The notes below the pieces were generated by a model. The model made no database searches, was not told the origin of the DNA, and was given only the letters and a program-made list of their open reading frames with translations. Positions 23,528 to 35,788 of a DNA stretch of 64,000 bases are shown in pieces. Origin of the DNA: Lasiodiplodia sp. COLG20 (Eukaryota; Ascomycota; Dothideomycetes; Botryosphaeriales; Botryosphaeriaceae); contig VNWV01000014.1 of NCBI GenBank assembly GCA_009801085.1, positions 186,001-250,000 on the forward strand, given 5' to 3'. How positions within the stretch are numbered: the stretch's first letter is position 1; each line of letters begins with the position of its first letter. Both the position numbers and the translations under genes were made by a program.

Positions 23528-24355
23528 TGCGACGCCAAACAGAGGTTATGAACTTGATAGATACTAGGCACAAGCGATACCATTGAGGTAGCTTGGGTTT
23601 TAAGAACATACAAATACTCGAGTTTACGGCACGGGAGCTCGAAATGTGGCGATCCGGGGGCGTAGTACTGCTGTGCCGCACCACGCGCGCGCGTGCATGC
23701 ATGCAGTTGCATGGCGCAGCTTGCATCGCCACAAACACTGGGCCTGCATGAAACAACAGCCGTGTCCATTGACGCCGCGTGCTACTGGATGATATCGTGG
23801 ACCCAGCTATGCGAATGTAATACTGTTGGATGTGGGGACAAGGAAACGTGAAGCGGCACAGGGTGTGATGTTGGACTCGTCAAAATGGTGGGTGGCTGCG
23901 CAATCCATTTCTAAAGTAAAGCTCCTGGGCCGCATGCGCCCGGAACTCGCCTCAAGCGCTGCTTCCGTGCAAGCAGCACTCTATACTCGTTTTCTCAGGC
24001 TATTTTAAAAAGCGCCTTTACAATGCCAAACGGAAGTCGAGTTCCGAGCCCATTAATATTTCAGCCAGTGCTGTTTCTGACCTACTTAAATTTGGCAACA
24101 TTTAGTCTTCGACTCGATCCCAACCCCAAACTCATAAGCTGTCCCCAATAGACATGCATGTGGATATTTTCTCAATTCCCCCCTCCATAACCACTCAGGC
24201 CATTTCAGCCGATCTGATTTCTCGGCTGTGCTCAAATCACACACACCACCAGATTCGGACTCTCACAGGTAGACTTTATGGAACGAGTTGGTAGTGAGTG
24301 TCTGACAGAAAATCCAGCATGTGGGATCAAATAAAATTCGCTACGGTTGACTCCT
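23528..24355. other. Intergenic
   Basis: Promoter of the CCCH gene on the left and 3' flank of the PRISE gene on the right. An alternating purine-pyrimidine stretch (cgcgcgcgtgcatgcatgc) lies near 23687-23705. No gene seen. Confidence 0.5.
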
Positions 24356-25716
24356 TCAAATGGTACGTTTCTCCTCCATAGCCTTTCTCAACAAGCTTGC
24401 TTTGGGCAGAACTCCGGAATTTTCAAAAGACTTGAAAGTCTCGCTCCAAACATCGAATGCGAAGTCCTGGCGTTTCCACCCGAGTCGTTTCGCCTTGTTC
24501 ATGCTGCCCCAGACAGGCCATTTCCTGTACATGGCCCACGACCACATGTCCCACGTGCACCAATCAAACGTGTCGGGGTTTCCACCATACTTTTCTACGA
24601 TCGCCAACCAGACCGGCCTTTTGTCCTTGACCCACTCCGCTGGGCTCACTGGCAGGAGTTCGTTTCCATCCTCGGGGCCCTTTTTTCTTTCGTCAGCGTA
24701 TGAAAGAGTTTGGCTGCTCAGGTACTTACCTCGAGACCAAAATAATTGGCAAGCTGTGGGAAGAAGTAGCGCCACACGACAAGGTCTCCAATGGTGCCGT
24801 TGAAGGCCTCGTTCTTCGTGTGGTCCTGAGTCGTTGCCCAGACCGACAAGTCCGCCATGGCCGGTGCGTACGACACATCCTCAACCGTGTTGTACGTAAA
24901 GTCATTTCCAGGAAACTGCACTTTCGCGCCTAGCTCAACGTGCAAAATCAGGTAGACTGCCATCGAGAGGCCCAAGGACATGCCGTTGGCTGGGAACTGT
25001 TAGCTTGAGTCTGCAGTGGAGCTGGTCTGATGAGCTCACCTTGCGGCACATATCCGAGGACGCCGAAAGGCCGGATGATGCTGTACGACCACTGACCGCC
25101 GCTAGCGGCTTGGGCTGACGCGAGGTAGTCTTCTTGTGGAAAGTAGAAGTTGAGACCCTTGTCGTCGTAGCGGGGTGTGTCCTCGGCGTGGGGCACGGGC
25201 CGCCGATGCAGGTGCGTGCCATAGTACTAGCAACCAAGTTAGTTGTTTTGCTTTGTAAATACAGCCCACATGCGAAAACTGACCTTCCCGCCGGTCTGGA
25301 GGCAGACTCGTTCCAGCTTCGGACAAACGGCCTTGACGGTGTCGAGAAAGTTCTTGAAGAGAGGAACGTTCTTCTCAGGCAGCCGAGAGAGATCCGGGTG
25401 GTGCACGTAGGATGAGTAGTAGACGTGAGTGACGTCTTTACACTTGACCTTCAGGGCCTCGATGGTTTTCTCCACGGGGTCAAGAAAATCGACGGCCACA
25501 AACTCGATGCGCGAATCGTACCAGGGATAGACCAATGGTCGTCGAGAAGAAACGATAATTTGGGACCTGCACAATTAGCAATGACGGCAGGTGAAAGAGC
25601 TGAATCACTCACCATTCACTTTTCGGCTGCCGCAGGAGATGCTCGACTATGGCGAAGCCGGTGATTCCGTTTGCGCCGCTGACAAAGGCGACTTTGGCTG
25701 GCTTTGAAAGACTCAT
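24356..25716 (-). CDS. PRISE-type enone reductase (progesterone 5-beta-reductase/iridoid synthase-like), copy 1, 382 aa
   Basis: Exons are 25716-25613, 25566-25284, 25226-25040, 24989-24730 and 24670-24356. It is an atypical SDR: the NADPH-binding loop is GANGITG at residues 15-21 and the phosphate-binding SSRR follows the first splice junction. The conserved LQTGGK ends exon 2 and carries the lysine usual for the family. The NFYY motif near residue 155 reads NFYF here. PRISE enzymes reduce activated C=C bonds of enones and iridoid precursors with NADPH. The gene is divergent from the Zn2Cys6 regulator at 26072, sharing a 355-bp promoter. Its paralogue is at 55.6-57.0 kb with identical exon 2 and exon 4 lengths (283 and 260 nt). 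The substrate is unknown. Confidence 0.88.
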
Positions 25717-26071
25717 TATGGAAGTGGTTCTCGAATGATTTGATCTAAGAGCAACTCGTGCAGTACCGCTTTATATGCTCTATTTCTCGGATCCATCTAA
25801 CATCCGGATGACCTTCTTGGCGAGACTCACATCTTTCTATCATCGTCGTATTGTTCTTGGCATGTGTGGGTCTTCTATACATCTTCCTGCACGGCTCCAC
25901 AGAATCAGTAGTATTCAGGAGCTCCGTAGAGAGAGAACTTGGAAGGTGGGTCGCCTAAAGTGTTAGGTAGTGGTCGGCCCTTTTCGGATTAAAGGTCTTG
26001 GCTGTGCCCCCACATCTCTCTCGAAAAGCAGACGGATTCCCACCTCCGCACTAAGCTCGCACACCGTCAAC
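25717..26071. promoter_or_regulatory. Shared divergent promoter, PRISE-1 / Zn2Cys6 regulator
   Basis: The start codons of the reductase (25716, minus) and of the regulator (26072, plus) are 355 bp apart. A shared promoter of this size is common for a pathway regulator and its target. Candidate CGG-type sites were not resolved by eye. Confidence 0.5.
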
Positions 26072-28082
26072 ATGATGCCCGGCAATGTACCGATATTGAC
26101 TACGTGTGCCGCTTGCAGGCGGCGCAAGGTACGTTGTGACAAAAAGGACCCTTGTTCCAACTGCATACGCTTGCGCGTTGAGTGTGTGTACACCGAGAGA
26201 CGACGAGCTCGCAGGCCACGTGCAAGGCGGTACCACGAATTGGTGGGACGGGTGAGGGATTTAGAAGAAGTTGTTCAATCTTTGCAGGCCGGTGAGACAG
26301 TACCAGAAGAGCAAGCAACCGACCAACATACCATTGCGGTAAATACGAGCTCTGAGAAGGCAGACTCGAGCTTGGACATGGCAAACAGAGTCTGGGCTAT
26401 CACCGAGAGCTTTGGAACACTGGAAATCCGCCAGGAAGGGACCAAGTATTCTACAAATGGCAGTCTGGCAATTATCCATGATGAGGTAGTCCCGACAATA
26501 TTCCCTCATCGATGCACTATGCTAAATTTGCTGCTCGTGCTAGGCTGAGGAGCTCAAGACGGTGCACGTCGAGAAGGAGGAGGCCCATACCGAATGCGTG
26601 TCCAGGAAAAAAGAAATCCCTACCGTCTTCGAGTCCATCTGGAGCCAGGGTGTCCCACATGAGGGGCTACGCCTGTACCTGCCACCAGCAACCAAAGTCC
26701 GATTCTATTTGGACACATACACTGAACGAGTTGACCCATGCATCAAAGTTCTGCACCTGCCGACAGACTCGGCGTCTTTCCTGGCGTACGAAGACGTATC
26801 TGCAAGGACTTCCAAGGTTCCCTCACCTCTCATCTTCGCCATGTGCTACAGCGCTACTGCTACTCTGTCGGCTGAAGAATGCGAGCGTGAGCTTGGAGAA
26901 GACAAGCGTACACTGCTTCTGAGATACAAGCTTGCCAGCCAACATTCGCTGAGAAACGAGGGCCTACTGCGCACCAGAAGCATATCTGTTCTACAAGCCT
27001 TCGTAATACTTCTGTGTAGCATGCCTGGACACGAGTCCGAGGATATGTGGCCGCTATCTGGGATGGCAGTGCGGATTGCCCAGCAAATGGGCCTGCACCG
27101 CGATGGCAGCCACTTCGCACTTTCGCCATTTGCCATTGAGATACGCCGTCGGTTGTGGTGGCAAATATGCTACTTCGATCTCATTATCTCCGAGCGCTGT
27201 GGTCTGGAATGTACGACGCTCGACATGAAATTTGACACGAACTTCCCACTGAACACCCGCGACAGCGATCTCAGCCCGACCATGCAGCATCCACCAGAGC
27301 CCTGTTCCGAGTACACAGAGGTCACATGTGGGCTTATATACTTTGAATCGGTTCGCCTCCTACGACGGATGAGGTCAAGCACTGGAGGACCTGTGGAAAA
27401 GGAACGATATATCCAGGAGTTTGCTGATAACATCACGAACACCTACCTTCATCCTAGGAATAACAAGCATTGTTTATTTCCCGTGGGCACGGCCACGTTT
27501 CGGTTCATGCTCTCAAAGCTTTGGCTGTTTCTCTATCGGCCGTTCCGGAGCTTCAGCCGCGGCTTCGAGCTCCCCAAAGCTACGGTAGACAGGCTTTTTG
27601 TGGGCTGCCTGGAATGCCTCGAGGCTTGGCGGACCATCACTGCCGATTCACACATAGCTGGTCGCAGTGTGCTTTTCCGGCTGCCTCGTCTATGGCATCA
27701 GCTGTGCTACGTGCTCCTCCAGCTTTGCGAAGAAAGAGACGATGACCTAGCCAAGCGGGCGTGGGAGACGGTTGCAGATGTATCACTGCCGCCACCGGAC
27801 AGCTTCCTAGACTCTACGACCGCACTATTGTTACGTCCGGTGCACAGGCTGATGGCTCATGCACGCGAAATGAGAACGGGCGCGGCGCCCAGCGATCAAG
27901 CGGGGAAGACTCTCCGCAGCCAAGAACAAACGTCGTGCCCGACTGATAATGAAGCCGCAGCCGAAAGGCAGAACATGGATATTACGCCCGACTTCAACTT
28001 TGGTGACGGCACTACGCCGTGGCTGGAATGGCAGGCTATATGGGATGAGCTTGACCGGGAAACCATGTGGGGAGAGGCATGA
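26072..28082 (+). CDS. Zn2Cys6 transcription factor with fungal-specific domain, 650 aa
   Basis: Exons are 26072-26485 and 26544-28082. Residues 12-39 form the binuclear zinc cluster (CX2CX6CX5CX2CX6C), followed by a basic linker and a short coiled coil (VGRVRDLEEVVQSLQ). The fungal-specific regulatory domain (PF04082) spans roughly residues 210-450. Its diagnostic block is MAVRIAQQMGLHRDG, then EIRRRLWWQICYFD. The acidic C-terminus (WLEWQAIWDELD) may activate transcription. Two adjacent ATGs (26072, 26075) are possible starts. The frame upstream opens only with GTG. Its place between PRISE-1 and the first P450 makes it the likely local regulator. Confidence 0.92.
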
Positions 28083-28566
28083 CCTTCAGCCAGTAGGGCT
28101 TCTGTCGGGTACACTGAGACCCATTTCAGACTCGGAGAGTGATTAGACTAGCGGAGCAGTAGACCAAATCGTATTCCAAGCAACGTCCATTTTTGAATGA
28201 CTTTTGGATGAATTCAACCGTATTTACTGGGGGCCTCAGGGCCCACGGCGCCTATGCTACCCGAGCCAAGGGCCCCCGCCACAGACAGGACCTTGATTAG
28301 AAATCCCTATAGACATGAACCGGTCAGGGAGACGTGCATAGCATCGAAAGAGTGACGTCAAGTCCACCCCGCAATCCAGGGGCTATCTCGGTGTTGTAAA
28401 AATAACCGAACACCGAGCGATTCTCTGCTCGGTGGTTGTAAAACCACCGAACCGAGATGTCGAACACAACATCAAGTGCTCACAATCTTCAAGCTTATAA
28501 ACCAAATGCTATCCTTTACATTTTCTATTCTTCATGTACGACATGTACGACGAGAAAACAACGAGA
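28083..28566. other. Intergenic with palindromic element P, copy 1
   Basis: The 3' flank of the regulator and the promoter of P450-1. It contains the 74-bp double-hairpin element at 28383-28456. Two extra in-frame ATGs (28534, 28543) precede the chosen P450 start. Confidence 0.55.
28383..28456. repeat. Palindromic element P, copy 1 (double hairpin)
   Basis: Two adjacent hairpins, each built from CTCGGT...ACCGAG arms: the first has CTCGGTGTT against AACACCGAG, the second CTCGGTGG against CCACCGA. Copy 2 at 53017-53090 has the same length without gaps, 58 of 74 positions identical by hand count. It lies 111 bp before the P450-1 start codon. Confidence 0.7.
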
Positions 28567-30288
28567 ATGGAGCAACGCGAGCTATTTGACCCCAATTTGT
28601 CAGTCTTGACGGCAAAAAATGTTGCCTCAGGGCTGCTGATATTGGTAATTTCTCGGCCAAGAAATCAAGCAAGCGTTCGTTAACACTTCCAATTAGCTTC
28701 TAGTGCACTTGGCCGGATATCTGGTGCACAGCCTTTACCTCATCCCTATGGCCAAGTATCCCGGCCCGATCCTAAGCTCCCTCACTCAGGTGCCGTATTG
28801 GTATCACTGCATTCGAGGAGATCAAGTGTACTGGATTCACCAACTCCACCAAAAGTACGGCCCTGTGGTGCGTGTCAACCCCAACGAACTCAGCTACACG
28901 GATGGCCGAGCATGGAAAGACATCTTCGGGCACCGCGTCGGCGGCAAGCCCGGCAACGGGAAGGACACGCGATGGTACAGCCCTCCGTCCGCCACGGGCG
29001 GACCGACGCTCCAAACCGAACACGACGACGCCATGCACGGCCGCGTGCGCCGCATCTTCGCAAACGCCTTCTCGCACAAGGCGCTGGTGGAGCAAGAGCC
29101 TCTGATCCGCCGGTACGCCGAGCTCCTGGTGTCCAAGACGCGCGAGATGGTGAAGACGTCCAGTGCGGCCGTCGACCTCGTGCTGCTGTACAACTGCACG
29201 ACCTTCGACATCATGGGCGACCTCACCTTCGGCGAGCCCCTGCACCTGCTCGAGGACTCGCAACTGTCTCCGTGGATCAAGGCCGTCTTCTCGAACGTCA
29301 AATCCCTCGACATGGCCCGCGTTGCCCGCGAATACACCTGGCTTGGCCCCATCTGGAGACGCATGATCCCCCGCTCGCTTGCCGAGTCGCAGAAGCTCCA
29401 CGTCCAGAACTCCAAGGACCGCGTGACCCGCCGGCTAACCAGAGCTCGCGATGACGATCATAAAGATATTTGGAGTCTGGTGCTGAGTAATGGTGGCAAG
29501 CTCGACGAAGCTCGCATGCATTCAAACTCGACCTTCTTCATGTTGGCTGGAACCGAGACGACGGCCACATCACTGAGCGGCCTGACGTATCACTTGCTAC
29601 GCAACCCAGACAAGATGCGGAAGCTGGTCGATGAGATCCGTGACGCGTTTGCTGATCCTAAAGACATGAACCTGGTAAACCTCCAACAGCTGCCGTATCT
29701 GCATGCTTGTATCGAGGAAGGGCTCCGGATGTATCCGCCAGCACCAATCGGCACGCCGAGAAAGGTTGCCGCAGATGGGGCCGCCATTTGTGGGCAGTGG
29801 GTTCCGGGTGGCGTATGTGTTATCCCTCTCGTACCCTGGGTTCTTGCTAATGCTGACATGTCCATCATCAGACCAGAGTCTATGTCCATCATTACGCCGC
29901 TTACCACTCCCCCACCAACTTCAGTGACCCCGACTCATTCGTTCCCGAGCGCTGGATGGGTGCCCCCGAATATGAATCCGACAAGCGTGACGTTTTTGAG
30001 CCCTTCTCCTACGGGCCAAGAAATTGCCTTGGTAAAAAGTAAGTTCCGAGAAGGGCAGCCTTTATCAATTTCAGATGTAGCTGACTAGCGTCTTACAGCT
30101 TGGCATATCATGAAATCAGGTTGATCTTGTCCATGATGCTATGGACGTATGATATGGAGCTGTGCGATGATTCCCTTACCTGGTCTGACCAGAAAGTGTG
30201 GACGTTGTGGGACAAGCCGCCGTTGTTTGTTCGGCTGACTGTGCGTCCCGACATGCCTCTTACACCAAGCTCTGAACTTGTCGCATAG
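28567..30288 (+). CDS. Cytochrome P450 monooxygenase 1 (CYP65/isotrichodermin-hydroxylase type), 516 aa
   Basis: Exons are 28567-28644, 28697-29812, 29872-30038 and 30099-30288. An N-terminal membrane anchor spans the first junction (VASGLLIL + [10 protein letters not shown]), followed by the hinge KYPGP. The I-helix oxygen-binding motif AGTETT is at residues 310-315, the K-helix ExxR is EEGLR, the PERW motif is FVPERWMG, and the heme loop [10 protein letters not shown] has its ligand at Cys450. All core residues are present. The N-terminal exon was inferred from an ATG plus hydrophobic segment in correct phase; in-frame ATGs at 28534 and 28543 could extend it by up to 11 residues. It is likely ER-bound and oxidises a hydrophobic small molecule. 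It is tail to tail with P450-2. Confidence 0.92.
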
Positions 30289-30879
30289 GTTGAGTAGATG
30301 TTGCAGCTTGCATGTTTGCAGCTGTGTATGTAGCCTACTTATCTGAGCAGGGGATAAAGATATCTTCCCGGTAACTCCCCTCTCATACGTCATACCACTC
30401 AGTATGGCGCATAAAATCCGATCCATCTTTAGTTGCAACAATTAATCACAAAATAATATGAGCAGCCGTTTCGGAAGACAACATATAACCGTCCAATCAG
30501 GCAGCCAGTCACGCTTCATTGCGTAGTGGATCAAGTTTTTGCCCATTAGTTTCTTCGCGCCGCCCATCTGCTGCAGTACCCAATGTAGGAGTTCGGAGTC
30601 GGATGTCCGACTTGCGTGATTGGTTTGTACTTGGTGGCCCAGCTGAGCCCACCGCCTTTCAAATGTACCTTCCTCTGGGAAGAAACAAGACTGCTTTGTT
30701 CACTCAAATATCTGTTACAGTGAGTATTCAATTCAACTCTATAAAGACAGGCTAGCTAAAAAAAAAAAAAAAAAGCAAAAGTTTCTACGCGAGAGTAATG
30801 ACCGATAAATACAAAAATGCCAAACGTCCTTGAAAAAAAGTCTTCCCACACGGATTGTACCAGGCAGTTCGACTAGTGC
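30289..30879. other. Intergenic between convergent P450 genes
   Basis: It holds repeat C copy 1 (30601-30709) and an A tract near 30760-30775. No gene is seen. Confidence 0.55.
30601..30709 (+). repeat. Dispersed repeat C, copy 1
   Basis: About 80% identical by eye to 43869-43978 in the same orientation. The best-conserved core is the segment around gcccagctgag...ccaccgcctttc and the stretch ending aagactgctttgttca. Probably a transposon-end remnant. Confidence 0.7.
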
Positions 30880-32741
30880 TTAAAGTGGAAGTTCCTCATT
30901 TCTCCTCCGGAATAAGACCTTAGCAGTCGGATCGATCTCGGAATCCTGACCATACATTCTGTCCGTGGGACGGCCGTCATTTGAAAGTTTCCAGTCATAC
31001 TTCATGAGCAAGTGGCATAGCGCGACCTTGATTTCATTGCTGGCGAAGAAACGGCCTGGGCAAGCGTGCTTGCCGTGGCCGAATGCAAGGTGTTCCGGCG
31101 AGGTAGTAACGAACTGCCAACGATTCTCGTTGCCTGGTTTCTGACGCATTTCAAGGAAGCGGCGACCATTGTACGCGTTCGGCTCCGGAAACACAGATGG
31201 ATCGTGCATTCTGTCGATGGCGACCATAGTCATAGCGCCTTTTGGAATTGTGGTACCGTCCGAAAGTGAGATGGGTTCCTCAGTTAACCTCGACATTGCA
31301 GCTAAAGGTCCGAATGGTCAGTCCATTTGAGGCTTTAGAAGGTAAGGAATAATGCGGCTGATACTTACCGATGTCTCCGAAGTGATGCCTTTGAGACTCC
31401 TTCATAACACTATCCATGAGCCTCAGCTCATACAAAGACGTTTTCTTCCATCCATTGTCCCTGAGCGCGGTACGAATTTCCTCGCGAAGAGGTTCCAAAT
31501 ACTCTGTATGCTCGCAAAGGTCAAGTATCGTCCCAGATAATAGTTCGGACGTTGTGTGGATAGCAGCAAATGAGAGACTTAGCTGGGCGACGGCTATATC
31601 GTAGGGGCGACCTTTAGCCGCGTCATCAAACCAGCCAATTGTATCGGCTACTTTTGACGTAGACTTTCCTTCGTCACGAGCCTTACGGTTTCTCTCCCTT
31701 CGTTGCTCGACCACGGGATTAAGAATCCGACGCGCTTCTTGAAGATCTCGTCTAATCTGGCGGCATTCTGGCAAAAACCAGTGAACAAAGGGGCGTAGAT
31801 ACGCAGGCCACTCACGCAAAGCCCGCGTGGCGACAAAGACGTTGACAGTGTATTCCTTAGTAAGGGCGAGCCAGTCATCGTTTTCGCAGAGTTCTGTGCC
31901 GACAAAGACGCGGGAAGACAAGCGGGCTACGAGTTGGAGGATTTGTGGCTTGATCGTTATTTCCGTCCATTCTGTCAATAACTGTCAGATTGCACTACTG
32001 TCCAGAACAAAACCTACGGGCATATGCTTTTGAAGCACGACCCTTGACTTTTTTCATCAATAAGGAGCACGACATACTTTGAGGTTCGCCCAAAACTTCC
32101 GAAATCGATTTCGTAGCCTCATCCGAAAGATCAGCTGTAATGTGGTCTATATTCCGAAAGAGTCAATATGATGTATATAATTGGGAACAGAGAACGTACT
32201 GAGAGATTGAGTAAGTTTTCCCCTAACAGCCTCCACCAATATGTTATGTATATCACCGCCGTTAAATGGTTCAAACCCAGGGTACGAACCAAAAAATTCC
32301 TGTATATTGTCATCAGTGGAGGGCTAGCGGCTACTGCATATTGCACTTACGGTATATATAGCTTTTGCAAAGCTCATATGAGGGTTGTTTCTTATTTCAT
32401 CCGCAAGCCGGTTGGGTATAACAATTTTAGGGCCTACGCTCGTGAAGACTTGGAAGCAACCAGAGAACTGAATCATGTCAGCTTTTGAAAAAAGAGTTGG
32501 GAACGTATAAAGCTACCTGCTTGACACCTTGTTCAAGAATGCTCTTGCCGTCCCTAAGCCATTTGTTTTTCGCGTCAGTAAGTTTGAAAAACCCTGTGTT
32601 CTCAACGCCGACAGCTGGGATCGCGTGGAAAAGGCCGGGCTCGCCAAAGAAGCCGAAAAAGACTAGCGATATTGAGACGAGAGTGAACAAGATAGCAGAG
32701 TACGTAACTTCTGCAGTGGGCAGAGTGGAATCGAGCAACAT
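30880..32741 (-). CDS. Cytochrome P450 monooxygenase 2 (ent-kaurene-oxidase/CYP68-like), 6 exons, 511 aa
   Basis: Exons are 32741-32517, 32467-32351, 32299-32200, 32146-32078, 31971-31369 and 31301-30880; all phases close. An N-terminal anchor is present (YSAILFTLVSISLVFFGFF). The I-helix reads AAIHTT, the variant usual in fungal ent-kaurene-oxidase-like P450s. The K-helix ExxR is ESQR, and the heme loop FGHGKHACPG places the ligand at Cys452. Family resemblance also comes from the order HNPHMSF-like, DHITADL, and RLFVG-type (SRVFVGTELC) segments. These enzymes act on terpenoid and other hydrophobic scaffolds. Five introns in 1.9 kb contrast with the three of P450-1, so the two are not recent duplicates. 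Confidence 0.9.
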
Positions 32742-33913
32742 GTTTGAAAGTGTTGGAGATGATGGGCTGACTTGTCTACTCTCCTTGGGTGCGACACAAA
32801 TATATATATACATATGCCAATCGCTGGTGACGGGTAACACAAGATCCGTTTCCGTGCAATAAGTCGATGAAGGCCCAAGCTTGTGCCCCAGCCTATCGTA
32901 AGTGCCCCATAATAAGCGTCTTTCCGAGAAAAGAAAAAAACCTTAACATAGGTGCATGGGATGTCATACCAGCAACGGCTGTCGTGGCTGTCTTGGCCAG
33001 GTTTGTTGGGTCGCCAATCCTGGGTTCAGATCTACTTAAATCGGCACCCGCGGACGCCGAACTCGCCGCGGGCACCAAACCCGGTACGATAAACGGTAAA
33101 ATAAGAAAACCTGCTAGTTAAAACGTCCTTGGAGTTGTTAGTCGCGTACAGTATTAAAGCTTTGTAACTCTATGTTACAACACGCTCTGGCGGCTGGGAC
33201 GATGACGGATGATGACATGAATTACGGACGAAGCACCACAGGACAGAATCTTTACGAGTGGCAGAGCCGCACAGCCAGGAATCCCGCACGGGAACATAAG
33301 TCATAAGGAACAACAACGTGTACGGAGTAAGCCAACTCAGCAGCCCAAGCCTGGACAGGAGTAGCCTTCTGGTGCGGGAGTTATAAGATGATGCAAGGCG
33401 GCGGTGTAGGATTTTAATGAGTTCACCGTTCTCTTTCGTAAATGCCGGCCGCGGTAAGAAGCTACTTACAATCTCCCTGTAAAAGACTTATCTTCGGGGC
33501 ACTTAATTATGCGATAGGTGTAGAATATTCCGGACGCTGTAGAAAGAGAGGAATACATGTCACCTAGCCAGTTGGCCCATGGGCACAACTTTACCGCACC
33601 CTCTTACTCGCGCTGACAGGGCCCGTTGAACCAATATGTAGACGTAGTCCTATCTCCCAAGGCCTTTCCCTTGAGCCCTACTTTCAGGACACTCATACTC
33701 TGCCTACATTTGAAAGACACTCATCGGATGACTCGTCTATAATGGCTTAAGATATATAACTTCCACCTGAGTCCTTCATTTCTAGTCATGAAAAGATACG
33801 CGGCTTGCATTTCTCGCTGAACATGTAATGTCAAATGGTGGCCATCATCAATAAAAAAGAAAAGACGCTACGGCTGTGACCGCCTCGCTCTCAACTACCC
33901 TAGCATGAAGCAC
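32742..33913. other. Intergenic
   Basis: Promoter of P450-2 and the 3' flank of the second regulator. A TA-repeat (tatatatatacatatg) lies near 32800-32816 just upstream of P450-2. No gene seen. Confidence 0.5.
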
Positions 33914-35788
33914 CTACGCTACCATCAACTCCAGACCTTTCTCCACCATGATCTCAAGCCACGTGAGTCGGCTTCCTCCATCTCTCATCCGCCAACATTC
34001 GCGCACAAGGTCGCGTGCAAGCAGGTGGTGCGGCGTGTGCTCGCGCGCGAATAGGGCGGCCCACTGGTCCTCGACCATGGCTCGCGCCGACTCGGTTTGG
34101 ACCTCTGGCCCAACGACCAGCAGCAACAAGCCCTGCAAGACGAAGTCAATGTGGGGAAAGATGCGGTGTTGGCAGTTTCGCAGCAGGGCGACGGCGTAGT
34201 TGACCAGCACGTCTTTGCGGCGCAGGGAGGAGAGCTCAGCTCTGCACGCAGCAGCTTCAGCGGCTCGAGACGAACTGGAGCCCGTCTCGGTAGGGAGATT
34301 AGGAGCAAAGCCACTTGTTGTCGGCGAGGACGAGGAAAGACGCGCGGCTGCCGGTGTTGTTCCTCTTGCAACTCCTTCTTCGTCTCCTTCCGCTTCCTCT
34401 GCACACGGCCGCCGGCCTGCCACACACCGCGCCTGCTCCAGCATCACCAGCCCCAGTATCCGACACGCGTCTGTGAACATGGAATCCTCCTCGCTGATTA
34501 CTTTCGCCGTCGGCTCCCACCGCAGCAGCTGCTGCTCCAGGCAGTCCTCGAGGCGCGCGTCGCGCCAGGGCGGGGGTGACGACAACGCCGCTCGGCGGTG
34601 GTCTATGACGGCGCGGTAGTAGCGGCTGACGCGGGCGACGACTAGGCAGAGCGGCGTGGCCAGCCGCGTGATGGGATGTATCGTGCACCAGTCCCAGGCC
34701 GTTGCCGGCCCCGCCAGTGTTGCTGTTGGTGGCGCTGTCTCCACCACGGCAGCCAGCGCAGCGTTGAGCGGCAGCGGGCGCGCGGCGGATGCCAGGAACG
34801 AGTACGCCATGTCGAGGTAGACGTATGTGCCAACGAGGTAGAACGACATGGCCGGCGAGCCGAACGCTGCTGCCGTGGCGGCGGCGGTGGTTGCGGAGGA
34901 GGATATGGAGAAGGGGGATGGCATGGGAGAAGCGGCTGTGTCCTGGTGCTTGTGCTTGTGCTGGAGTATGAGCTCGAGGGCAGCAGCGGCACCACGCAAG
35001 TGCAGCAGCCCGCAGTCGTGGCCGGATGCATCGAGCCACTGAGTCGACACGGCGAGCACGGCGGCGGTGAAGGCGACGCAGTGCATGCGGGCGAGCCAGG
35101 ACGACGGGCTCAGGGACGACGGTGGCGGCGGCGGAGGTCTGGTACCACCGCCGCCTCCAGCAGCGGCGAGTTGGCCGCTGAGTTCAGCGCGCAGGGCGGC
35201 CATGGCATCGTTGCGTTTTGCGAGGGCGACCGCTGGCGGGCGGAAGTGGATGGTGGTGGTGGCCGGGTCCGCGGCAACAAAGGGCAGCTGACTGACGGCG
35301 CGGTGGGCGACACACATGCTGCCTATGGCATGCAGCAGCGCGGGCGAGGGTTCCGCTTGTAGCTGCAGCGCCGCAAGTATTGTGGTTCCCGTTCGGTGCT
35401 CGACGACATGGCCGCCGCATATTTTTACCGAGAAGTAGCGCAGCATCTCGGAGTGAGCCAGCCGCTTGCCGGCTGTGGGTGCTTCTTCGGCTGCCATGGT
35501 CAATTCCCAAACCGAGCATGTTTTGTCTTCCAAGACCGTCGTTTGCCACTCCTCGACCTTGCGAGGCCCGCTGCATGCATCGCCCCGTGCCAGGCACCGC
35601 CGGCACCGCGGCTGGGCTTCGTCGCATTTGACGCGCCGCCGCTTGCACTCAGCACACCCGGTACGTGTCTTGACTTGACGCGGGTGCGGTGCCAGTCCCC
35701 GAGCTGACGTATCGGCTGTGCTCGCCGTCGAAGGGGTCCGATGGGTGACAAAACGCATTTGGTGCTGGGGCGTTCGCAAAGAGTCCAT
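33914..35788 (-). CDS. Zn2Cys6 transcription factor, Fungal_trans_2 type, 624 aa
   Basis: A single-exon gene. The zinc cluster starts at Cys45 with spacing CX2CX6CX6CX2CX6C and is preceded by the usual basic TRTG. The long C-terminal region matches the PF11951-type regulatory fold in its order of helices (LLHAIGSMCVAHRA, LLHLRGAAAALELIL, SFYLVGTYVYLDMAYSF). It carries several low-complexity Gly, Pro, Ala and Ser runs. Third-position GC is strikingly high, producing long shadow frames on the other strand that I do not call. The ATG at 35788 is the first in frame; an upstream TTG would add three residues. It lies between P450-2 and the dead permease and could regulate the P450s or the ABC transporter. 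Confidence 0.88.
   Translation of the reverse strand: MDSLRTPQHQMRFVTHRTPSTASTADTSARGLAPHPRQVKTRTGCAECKRRRVKCDEAQPRCRRCLARGDACSGPRKVEEWQTTVLEDKTCSVWELTMAAEEAPTAGKRLAHSEMLRYFSVKICGGHVVEHRTGTTILAALQLQAEPSPALLHAIGSMCVAHRAVSQLPFVAADPATTTIHFRPPAVALAKRNDAMAALRAELSGQLAAAGGGGGTRPPPPPPSSLSPSSWLARMHCVAFTAAVLAVSTQWLDASGHDCGLLHLRGAAAALELILQHKHKHQDTAASPMPSPFSISSSATTAAATAAAFGSPAMSFYLVGTYVYLDMAYSFLASAARPLPLNAALAAVVETAPPTATLAGPATAWDWCTIHPITRLATPLCLVVARVSRYYRAVIDHRRAALSSPPPWRDARLEDCLEQQLLRWEPTAKVISEEDSMFTDACRILGLVMLEQARCVAGRRPCAEEAEGDEEGVARGTTPAAARLSSSSPTTSGFAPNLPTETGSSSSRAAEAAACRAELSSLRRKDVLVNYAVALLRNCQHRIFPHIDFVLQGLLLLVVGPEVQTESARAMVEDQWAALFAREHTPHHLLARDLVRECWRMRDGGSRLTWLEIMVEKGLELMVA

Noticed and set aside
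33948..35678. Long plus-strand frames opposite the second Zn2Cys6 regulator
   Set aside because: They mirror a GC-rich coding gene, are rich in Arg, Ala and Gly and lack family resemblance; the minus-strand zinc cluster is decisive.
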